A DNA stretch of 64,000 nucleotides, from the NCBI RefSeq assembly GCF_043195135.1, contig NZ_JBAFWP010000011.1; one strand, given 5' to 3'. Position 1 is the first letter of the stretch, and every line of letters starts with the position of its first letter. The stretch is from NCEH01 sp043195135. Its GTDB lineage: Bacteria > Pseudomonadota > Alphaproteobacteria > Rhizobiales > Xanthobacteraceae. This document shows positions 17,342 to 24,287 of this stretch, piece by piece. The position numbers were made by a program, and so were the translations under genes. The notes under the pieces were generated by a model. That model saw nothing but the letters and a program-made list of their open reading frames with translations, had not been told where the DNA came from and searched no databases.

Positions 17342-18124
17342 ATGAGCGAACCCAACCGCCCCCTCGAGAAGATCGCCTTCGTGGCCAGCGACACCACCGA
17401 GGCCCGGGCCGCCCGCACGCGCCTGATCCAGCGCTATGGCGACGTTGCCGAAGCCGATGCGGACGTGATCGTCGCGCTCGGCGGCGACGGGCTCATGCTC
17501 CAGACCATGCACGCCTTCCGCGACCGCGGCGTGCCGATCTACGGCATGCATCGCGGCTCGGTCGGCTTCCTGATGAACACCTATCGCGAGGACGCCTTGC
17601 CGGAACGGCTCGCGGCCGCCCAGCATGTGGTGATCCATCCCCTGATCATGGAAGCCGTGGACCGCGCCGGCGTGCGGCACCAGGCCCCCGCCATCAATGA
17701 AGTGGCCTTGCTGCGCCAGACCTATCAGGCCGCCAAGCTGCGCGTGTCGATCGACGGCAAGGTACGCCTGGAGGAGCTGATCTGCGACGGCATGATCGTC
17801 GCGACACCCGCCGGGTCCACCGCGTATAATCTTTCCGCCCATGGGCCGATCCTGCCGCTGAGCACCGCCTTGCTCGCCATCACGCCCATCTCGCCCTTCC
17901 GTCCCCGCCGCTGGCGCGGGGCGCTGGTGCCGGACAAGGCGCGCATCGACATTTCGGTGCTCGAACCGGAAAAGCGCCCGGTCAGCGCGGTGGCGGATCA
18001 TTACGAGGTGCGCGATATCGTCAGCGTCTCCGCGCGGCTCGACCCCACGTCCTCCATGGACATGCTGTTCGATCCCGACCACAGCCTGGACGAGCGCATC
18101 CTGCGCGAGCAATTCGTCTACTGA
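17342..18124 (+). CDS. nadK: NAD kinase
   Basis: This cytoplasmic enzyme phosphorylates NAD to NADP and is the only route to NADP. The 260-residue protein is the short form usual in alphaproteobacteria. The GGDG motif is at residues 47-50 (VALGGDGLML), the NE motif at 119-120, and the glycine-rich DGMIVATPAGSTAYNLSAHGPI at about 149-170. The ATG at 17342 gives the expected N-terminus, beginning the first strand at KIAFVAS. It stands alone between the binding-protein gene and the MBOAT gene, about 245 and 42 bp away. Confidence 0.95.
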   Translation: MSEPNRPLEKIAFVASDTTEARAARTRLIQRYGDVAEADADVIVALGGDGLMLQTMHAFRDRGVPIYGMHRGSVGFLMNTYREDALPERLAAAQHVVIHPLIMEAVDRAGVRHQAPAINEVALLRQTYQAAKLRVSIDGKVRLEELICDGMIVATPAGSTAYNLSAHGPILPLSTALLAITPISPFRPRRWRGALVPDKARIDISVLEPEKRPVSAVADHYEVRDIVSVSARLDPTSSMDMLFDPDHSLDERILREQFVY

Positions 18125-18166
18125 TTTTGACCAGCGCGCCCCGGCGCGGCCCGAGAATAGAGTGAA

Positions 18167-19585
18167 ATGGTCTTTTCCTCCGTTACATTCCTCTATTATT
18201 TCCTGCCCGCCTTCCTGGTCTGCTATTTCGCGACCCCGGGCATTCGGGCGAAGAACTTCGTCCTGCTCGCCTTCTCCCTGGTGTTCTATGCCTGGGGCGG
18301 CCTGTTCAACCTGCTCGTGCTCGCCGCCTCCATGCTGGGCAATTTCATCCTGGCGCAGGTGCTGGGCGCGCGCCCGCCGGGCAAGCGGCTGCCCATGCTG
18401 GCGCTCGCCGTGGCGCTCAATCTCGCCGGGCTGATCGTATTCAAATATGCCGGGTTCCTGGCCGAGAACCTGAACGTGCTGCTCGCACCCCTCGGCGTCT
18501 CTGTGCCGGTGGTGCACCTCGCCCTGCCGCTCGGCATCTCCTTCTTCACCTTCCACGCCATCTCCTATCTCGTGGACGTGTATCGCGGACGGGCGCGCGC
18601 CAACGGCCGGCTGGAGGAGATTGCGGTCTATATCACCATGTTCCCGCAGCTCGTGGCGGGGCCGATCGTGCGCTATTCCACCATCGCGCACCGCATCCGG
18701 GAGCGGCGCACCACCGTGGGCCGGGTCTCGGCGGGCCTGCGCATCTTCGTCATCGGCCTGTCCTGGAAAGTGCTGATCGCCGACGAGGTGGCGCCGCTCG
18801 CCACCATGGTGTTCGACCAGACGACCGCGCCGAATTTCTTCACCGCCTGGATCGGCGTGCTCGCCTACGCGCTGCAGATCTATTTCGATTTCGGCGGCTA
18901 TTCCAACATGGCCATCGGCCTTGCCCTCGCCATGGGGCTGAAGTTCCCGCGCAATTTCCGCCTGCCCTATGGCGCGCTCTCGATCACCGATTTCTGGCGC
19001 AAATGGCACATGAGCCTGTCGAGCTGGTTCCGCGACTATGTCTATATCCCGCTCGGCGGCAACCGGAACGGCCATATCCACACCGCGCTCAACCTGTGGA
19101 CGGTCTTCCTGCTGTGCGGCCTCTGGCACGGGGCGAGCTGGACCTTCGTGATCTGGGGCGCGCACCATGGCGCCTTCCTGGTGCTGGAGCGCACGCGGTT
19201 CGGCAAGGCGCTCGCCGCCGGCCCCAAGGTGCTGAGCCATCTCTACGTGTTACTGGTGGTGCTGTTCGGCTGGGTGTGGTTCCGCGCGCTCGGCCTGCCG
19301 CAGGCCATGGATATCTTCGCCGGCCTCGTGGGCCTCAACGGCTTCGGGCCGCTGGCGCCGGGCCTGCTGGTGGCGCTCCAGCCGCTGACCATCGCGGTGA
19401 TGATCCTGGCCTGGCCGCTCGCCATGTACGGCTTGCCCGCCTTGCCTGCCGGGCCGCTCTCGCCGAAACTGCGGCGGCTCGCCTATGGCGCGTGCGACAG
19501 CCTCATCATGCTGGCGCTGTTCGTGCTGTCGTTCATCACGGTGGGGGCGTCCAATTACAGCCCCTTCCTCTATTTCCGGTTCTAG
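18167..19585 (+). CDS. MBOAT O-acyltransferase, AlgI-like
   Basis: This is a 472-residue polytopic membrane protein that passes acetyl groups across the inner membrane for polysaccharide O-acetylation. The AlgI/DltB-type MBOAT pattern is clear: GISFFTFHAISYLVDVYRG, then FPQLVAGPIVRY, FDFGGYSNMAIGLA, FWRKWHMSLSSWFRDYVYIPLGGNR, and LLCGLWHGASWTFVIWG. The last contains the conserved histidine of WHG near residue 322. The downstream SGNH-type acetyltransferase starts 5 bp after its stop, forming a two-gene unit equivalent to algI with algJ/algX. No alginate biosynthesis genes are in view, so the acceptor polymer is unknown. Confidence 0.92.
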   Translation: MVFSSVTFLYYFLPAFLVCYFATPGIRAKNFVLLAFSLVFYAWGGLFNLLVLAASMLGNFILAQVLGARPPGKRLPMLALAVALNLAGLIVFKYAGFLAENLNVLLAPLGVSVPVVHLALPLGISFFTFHAISYLVDVYRGRARANGRLEEIAVYITMFPQLVAGPIVRYSTIAHRIRERRTTVGRVSAGLRIFVIGLSWKVLIADEVAPLATMVFDQTTAPNFFTAWIGVLAYALQIYFDFGGYSNMAIGLALAMGLKFPRNFRLPYGALSITDFWRKWHMSLSSWFRDYVYIPLGGNRNGHIHTALNLWTVFLLCGLWHGASWTFVIWGAHHGAFLVLERTRFGKALAAGPKVLSHLYVLLVVLFGWVWFRALGLPQAMDIFAGLVGLNGFGPLAPGLLVALQPLTIAVMILAWPLAMYGLPALPAGPLSPKLRRLAYGACDSLIMLALFVLSFITVGASNYSPFLYFRF

Positions 19586-19589
19586 CGGC

Positions 19590-20693
19590 ATGCCCCTCCT
19601 GCTCGCCTACCGCCGCTGGTGGTGCTTCTTCTTCATGGCGGTGCTGGCCCTGCCGACGCTGGGGCTGGTCTTGCCCGACCTGCCCGGCCCGGTGCGCCTG
19701 ATGACGACGCCGCAGGAACGCTGGTGGGTGCACGCCACCGAGCGCCTCGACCCCTTCATCAATGGCCGCTACGGCTTTCGCGGCCTCGTGATGGCGGGGA
19801 ACGCGACTTATCTGCGGGCCATGAAATCCACCCGCGAGCGGCCGGTCCTGCTGGGCGAGGGCGGGCAGATGTTCTTCACCGGCGAGCAGACGCTGGAACA
19901 ATCCCTCGGCCGGCTGTTCCGCATCAAGCCCATGACCGAGCTCGCCGACACGCTCTCGCGCCTGGACGCGCTGCTGAAGGCGCGCGGGGCGAAGCTGGTG
20001 GTCTCCTCCCCGCCCAATGCCGCCACCGTGCTGCCGGAAAAGCTGCCGGCCTGGGCGCGCGGGCAGATGACCCATCCCACCGAACTCGACTTCCTCACCG
20101 AGCAGATGGAGAAGCGCGGCATCGCCTATGTGGACCTGCGCCCGGTTCTCACCGAAGCGAAGGCGCAGGGGCCGGTGTTCCGCCGCACCGACACCCATTG
20201 GAACCAGCGCAGCTCCGTGCTCGCCTTCAATGCCATGATGGCCGCCGCCGGCCGGCCGGATCTCGAGATCGCGCCCGACACGGCGATCGGCCCCTTGCAG
20301 GATGCGCCCTCGGGCGACCTAGCCCGCTATCTCGGCGAGGCGAACCCCACCGGCGACAAGGATTATGGCGAGATCGCCTCCAATCCCAAGCCGGTGCTGA
20401 CCCCGCTGAAGGGCCTCATGCCGGAGCGCCCGGCGGACGATCCCTTCCAGCCCTATGCCTATTCCACCGGGCATGCGGGGCCGAGCATCCTGGTGATCGG
20501 CGATTCCTTCTCCCAGCATTATTGGCAGCGCCTGCTGGAACGGGTGGCGAGCCGGTTTGCCTGGATGCACCACAGCGCCTGCAAGTTCGAATGGCCCGCG
20601 GTGGAGCGCTTCAAGCCCGATCTCGTGATCTACATGGTCACGGAACGCTCCCTGCCCTGCCGCGGGCAGCCCATCGGCATGCCGCCGGGCTGA
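19590..20693 (+). CDS. AlgJ/AlgX-like SGNH acetyltransferase for polysaccharide O-acetylation
   Basis: This is a 367-residue protein with a single N-terminal membrane anchor (about residues 8-28) and a periplasmic catalytic domain. The SGNH/AlgX-type catalytic elements are present: D201-T-H-W (DTHWNQRS) and GDSFSQ at 304-309 with the serine nucleophile at 306. The sequence before them, RYGFRGLVM then VLLGEGGQMFF, matches the AlgJ/AlgX N-terminal pattern. It starts 5 bp after the MBOAT gene, so the acyl carrier and periplasmic transferase are made together. The likely job is O-acetylation of an exopolysaccharide or cell-surface glycan. Confidence 0.88.
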   Translation: MPLLLAYRRWWCFFFMAVLALPTLGLVLPDLPGPVRLMTTPQERWWVHATERLDPFINGRYGFRGLVMAGNATYLRAMKSTRERPVLLGEGGQMFFTGEQTLEQSLGRLFRIKPMTELADTLSRLDALLKARGAKLVVSSPPNAATVLPEKLPAWARGQMTHPTELDFLTEQMEKRGIAYVDLRPVLTEAKAQGPVFRRTDTHWNQRSSVLAFNAMMAAAGRPDLEIAPDTAIGPLQDAPSGDLARYLGEANPTGDKDYGEIASNPKPVLTPLKGLMPERPADDPFQPYAYSTGHAGPSILVIGDSFSQHYWQRLLERVASRFAWMHHSACKFEWPAVERFKPDLVIYMVTERSLPCRGQPIGMPPG

Positions 20694-20868
20694 GCGGCCT
20701 GGGGCGGAACGACATTCCAAGGTTGACGCCGTTGAGGGAGAGCATCGTCATGCGCGGGCCTGTCCCGTGCATGACGCGCGAAAGACGACGCCCTGTCGAT
20801 GAAAGACACTCGCGTGCATCTGCCATGAGCGCCGCGATGATCCAACATGCCGCTAATGTCGATCGGTC

Positions 20869-21855
20869 CTAGCGCATCTCCAGCAGAGCGGCCGCACCGT
20901 CGCGCCCGGCGCCGAGGTGGAAGGCGATCTCCTTGACGTCGAAATCCGCCCGGTCGAGGAAGGCGCGCCAGCCGGCGAGGTCCACGCCATAGGGATTGTC
21001 GCGCAAAAGCTGCACCTTCACGAACGGGAAGCCGTCGGCGATCAGCGCGCGCCAACCCTGGTGCAATTGGTTCTCGCCCTGCGCGCCGGGCGCCCCCGGA
21101 TACAGGATGTCCACGCCAAGGCCCGCCCGTTCCAGCACCCCGCGCTGGGCGACCTCATAATCGCGGATGATCTGGAGCTTGTCGCCGAGGGAGCGCACCT
21201 CGCCCCAGAAGGCGCGGGCCGCCGGATGGGCGAGCGCGGTCGCCTTGTAGAGGAACAGATAGCTCTGGAAATGGGGGGCGATCTCCGCGCTCTGCGTCAG
21301 AGCCGCCACATCCGCGGACGTGCCGCGCATGCGCTCCAGCGTCGCCGCGAGCTTCGGGGTGGAATGATAGACGCTGTCATTGGCGAACAGCACCTCGGGC
21401 GCCGCCCACACCTCGGGCAGATAGCGCAGCGCCGCCGCCCAGGCGGCGAAATCATAGCCGTGGTTTTCCCGCGTCACGACCGCATCGGCAATTTCGCGGC
21501 CGGGGTCGAGGCAGTCCAGGTCCGGCCGGTCGGTGGCGATGATCAGCACCACCTGCATGCCGCTTGCCTTGAGGTCCGCGCACAGGCGAAGGGTGTGGCC
21601 GAACACCCGCCCGTCCGCCGCGGCGGTCACCATCAGGCACACCGGGCCGCCGGAAAGCGAGACCGCCGGCAGCCGCACGGCGCGGAACGCCGGGCCGAGC
21701 ACGTCGCGATCCTCCTGCACCGGCGCGCCGGACGCGGTCGACAGGAGCCGCAGCGCCTTGCGGACGCGGCGCACGGGATTGGCCCGCGCGCTCACATCCA
21801 GCGCGGCGATCAGCAATTGCTTGGACGCCTCCATCCGCGCCTTGAACGACACCAT
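20869..21855 (-). CDS. RgpF-like (rhamnan synthesis F) glycan-associated protein
   Basis: This is a 328-residue soluble protein. Recognisable RgpF-family segments are RENHGYDFAAWAAAL (centre), APEVLFANDSVYHS, and IAPHFQSYLFLYK. A strand-rich start PVCLMVTAAADGRVFGHTL resembles a nucleotide-sugar-binding fold. Family members sit in rhamnose-polymer and lipopolysaccharide clusters and are presumed glycosyltransferases. It converges with the O-acetylation pair across a 175-bp gap, so the three genes may modify the same surface glycan. Of several in-frame starts, the one at 21855 is the longest; ATG codons further in are possible. Confidence 0.75.
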   Translation of the reverse strand: MVSFKARMEASKQLLIAALDVSARANPVRRVRKALRLLSTASGAPVQEDRDVLGPAFRAVRLPAVSLSGGPVCLMVTAAADGRVFGHTLRLCADLKASGMQVVLIIATDRPDLDCLDPGREIADAVVTRENHGYDFAAWAAALRYLPEVWAAPEVLFANDSVYHSTPKLAATLERMRGTSADVAALTQSAEIAPHFQSYLFLYKATALAHPAARAFWGEVRSLGDKLQIIRDYEVAQRGVLERAGLGVDILYPGAPGAQGENQLHQGWRALIADGFPFVKVQLLRDNPYGVDLAGWRAFLDRADFDVKEIAFHLGAGRDGAAALLEMR

Positions 21856-21903
21856 CGCCTGCTCTCCCTGGCGCCAACCCTCGGGGCGAACCGCCGCATG
21901 TGA

Positions 21904-22467
21904 TCAGAAGCGGGTGACGATCTCGTCGAGGTTCGGCCGGGGGCGATCCTCCAGCTTCTGGGTGGCGGTGCCGATATAGACGAAGCCGGTGATGCGCTCA
22001 TGCTCGGCCAGGCCCAGCGCGGCGCGGGCCTTGGGCTCATAGGCCGGCCATTCGGTGAGCCAGGTCACGCCATAGCCGAGGGCGGTGGCGGCGATCAGCA
22101 GGTTTTCCACCACGGCAGCGGAGGAGAAGACCTGCTCGATTTCCGGGATCTTCACATGGGGCGCGGCGCGCGACACCACCGCCACGACGAGCGGCGCGCG
22201 CAGGAAGCGGTTGCGCTCCTCCTCCACGCGGCGGGGGGCGGCCTGCGGGTCCACCTCGGCGAGCACGGCGGCGAGGGCTGCCCCGGCGCGGGCCCGTCCC
22301 TCGCCTTCCAGAAGGAGGAAGCGCCAGGGCACGAGCTTGCCATGGTCCGGCACGCGCGCGGCGATGGTCAGCATGTCGCGCAGATGCTCCGGCGAAGGGC
22401 CGGGCTCGGCGAAATCGAGAATGCGAGTGGAACGGCGGGTGCGGAGCACGTCAAGAATGTCGGACAT
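21904..22467 (-). CDS. nitroreductase-family FMN oxidoreductase (YdjA-like)
   Basis: This is a 187-residue single-domain flavoprotein that uses NAD(P)H to reduce nitro-compounds or related electrophiles. The typical family start TRRSTR supplies FMN-phosphate contacts, followed by AARVPDHGKLVPWRFLLLEG. Later NLLIAATALGYGVTWLTEWP and VYIGTATQ complete the fold. The length matches the short YdjA type rather than the NfsB type. It lies 48 bp upstream of the RgpF-like gene on the same strand, which may simply be chance operon arrangement. The physiological substrate is unknown. Confidence 0.88.
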   Translation of the reverse strand: MSDILDVLRTRRSTRILDFAEPGPSPEHLRDMLTIAARVPDHGKLVPWRFLLLEGEGRARAGAALAAVLAEVDPQAAPRRVEEERNRFLRAPLVVAVVSRAAPHVKIPEIEQVFSSAAVVENLLIAATALGYGVTWLTEWPAYEPKARAALGLAEHERITGFVYIGTATQKLEDRPRPNLDEIVTRF

Positions 22468-22688
22468 GGCAAGCCTTCAAACAACCGCGGGGCGCACCGC
22501 CGCCCGGCACCCCGCCGAGGGCGGGGGCGGGGCGGGAGGGGCTGTACCCGCGTTTTCCGCGCCTGCCTTATCACGCCGCGCGCGCCGGCCAAAAGCGACA
22601 TAGCGCTCCCCGGCCAGCGCGCCGGGCGGGCGGCGGGCCGCGCATGGGCGCAATGTCGGTGTGGTGACTTGAAACCGCCGCGGTTTCG

Positions 22689-23729
22689 ATGCACGTCAGA
22701 TCCATGCGTCGAAAGATCGAAGCCACCCGCCGCCGCCGGCGGAACCGGCTGTTTCCGTTGCTGCTCCCGCTCGTGGCCGCCGCGCTGGCGAATGGCGCGG
22801 CTTTCGGCCAGGTCATGCCGTTCGCCGGCGCTTCCGCCGCGCCGCCGCCGGTCGATGCCTTTTCCGCGCCGCCTGCGCTCGGCACCAATCCGGGCCTGCG
22901 CACCACACCGCAGCAGGGGCAGGTCCCGAGCCGCGAACCGCACGCGGTGCTTCCGGCCGCGCCCGCGGGCAAGACCACGGTGGGCGTGTTCGCCCGCTTC
23001 AGCGCCGACGGGCCGGCCATTCCCCACGGGCTGATGTGGCGCGTGTTCGCCGATACGGCGGAAGCCTCCGGCGCCTTTCCGCTCGTCGCCGAGAGCACCG
23101 ACCCGGCTCCGGTGTTCTTCCTCAGCCCCGGCGGATACATCGTTCATGTCAGCTATGGCTTCTCCACCGCCGCCCAGCGGCTGCAAGTGGGTGCCGTGGC
23201 ACGGCGCGAACAATTCGTTCTGCCGGCCGGCGGATTGCGGCTCCAGGCGGACGTGGAAAGCAAGATCATTCCCGGCCAGAGGCTGACCTTCGACATTTAC
23301 GAAGGCTCGTTCCTTCAGGGCCGCACCTCGACCCAGCCTTATTATCGCGGCGCCAATGCCGGCGACGTGGTGCTGCTGCCGGAAGGCACCTATCACGTGG
23401 TCTCCACCTATGGCGACGCCAATGCGGTGGTGCGCGCGGACGTCAACGTGCAGGCCGGCAAGCTCACGGATGCCACCTTCCATCACCGCGCGGCGCAGAT
23501 CGTGCTGAAACTGGTGGCGGAAAAAGGCGGGGACGCCCTAGCGAACACCCAATGGTCGGTGGAGACACCGGGCGGCGATACCATCAAGGAATCCATCGGC
23601 GCCCTGCCCACCGTCGTACTCAGCGAAGGCGACTACAGGGCGATTGCCCGCAACGACGGCAAGGTCATCACCCGAGACTTCAAGGTGGAGGCGGGCAAGG
23701 ACCGCGAGGTCGAAGTCATCAACAAGTGA
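22689..23729 (+). CDS. secreted protein of unknown function with repeated beta-sandwich-like segments
   Basis: This 346-residue protein has an arginine-rich N-terminus, then a hydrophobic signal segment (about 21-40, ending AAFGQ), then a proline/alanine-rich linker to about residue 95. The mature part contains at least three segments of the same flavour, each with a glycine turn and a YxVxxxYG-type strand: GGYIVHVSYGFST, EGTYHVVSTYGDA and EGDYRAIARNDGK. This suggests carboxypeptidase-regulatory-like or SpaA-like beta-sandwich repeats. It is likely periplasmic or outer-membrane attached, though no lipobox was seen. I do not recognise a named family. The DMT-type carrier gene follows 37 bp later on the same strand. 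Confidence 0.7.
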   Translation: MHVRSMRRKIEATRRRRRNRLFPLLLPLVAAALANGAAFGQVMPFAGASAAPPPVDAFSAPPALGTNPGLRTTPQQGQVPSREPHAVLPAAPAGKTTVGVFARFSADGPAIPHGLMWRVFADTAEASGAFPLVAESTDPAPVFFLSPGGYIVHVSYGFSTAAQRLQVGAVARREQFVLPAGGLRLQADVESKIIPGQRLTFDIYEGSFLQGRTSTQPYYRGANAGDVVLLPEGTYHVVSTYGDANAVVRADVNVQAGKLTDATFHHRAAQIVLKLVAEKGGDALANTQWSVETPGGDTIKESIGALPTVVLSEGDYRAIARNDGKVITRDFKVEAGKDREVEVINK

Positions 23730-23766
23730 GTTCCCCGCCCCTTTGCGCCCCACCCGGAGCCTGCAT

Positions 23767-24243
23767 GTGACGACCCTCTATCTGGCCGCCGCCTTCATCA
23801 TCGGAGCATGCATCTCGCTTCAGGCGCCGATCAACAACCAGCTCGCCCAGGCCTTCGGCCACAACACCATCTTGGCCGCCCTGTTCTCGTTCCTGGTGGG
23901 CACAGCATTCCTCACCGTGGTCGCGGTGGCGCAGGGCGGCATTCCCGCGGCGCTTGCGGCGCTTCCGAGCCAGCCGCTGTGGAAGCTGTGCGGCGGTTTC
24001 CTCGGCGCCGCCTTCATCATCGGCTCGATCTATCTGGTGCCGAAGATCGGCCTCGCCAGCCTGCTGGCGCTGGTGATCTGCGGCCAGCTCATCTCATCGC
24101 TGCTGCTCGACCATTATGGCCTGGTCGGGCTGATCGAACGCAGGCTGACCCCGGTGAAGCTGGTGGGCGCGCTCATCATCATGGCCGGCGTGGTGTTCAT
24201 GCTGTTCGGCGACCGGCTGCTGACCGCCCTGCGCAATTCCTGA
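23767..24243 (+). CDS. DMT-superfamily membrane protein, YdcZ (DUF606) type
   Basis: This 158-residue integral membrane protein has five predicted helices. The opening LYLAAAFIIGACISLQAPINNQLAQAFG is characteristic of the YdcZ/DUF606 family within the drug/metabolite transporter superfamily, which has half-size members. The C-terminal helix LVGALIIMAGVVFMLFG fits too. Translation most likely starts at GTG 23767, preceded by CGGAG. No ATG is available in this frame before the first helix. The substrate is unknown. Confidence 0.82.
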   Translation: MTTLYLAAAFIIGACISLQAPINNQLAQAFGHNTILAALFSFLVGTAFLTVVAVAQGGIPAALAALPSQPLWKLCGGFLGAAFIIGSIYLVPKIGLASLLALVICGQLISSLLLDHYGLVGLIERRLTPVKLVGALIIMAGVVFMLFGDRLLTALRNS

Positions 24244-24287
24244 CTCTCCCGGCGACGCACGATCGCCGGGCAAGGCGGAAGCGGCGG

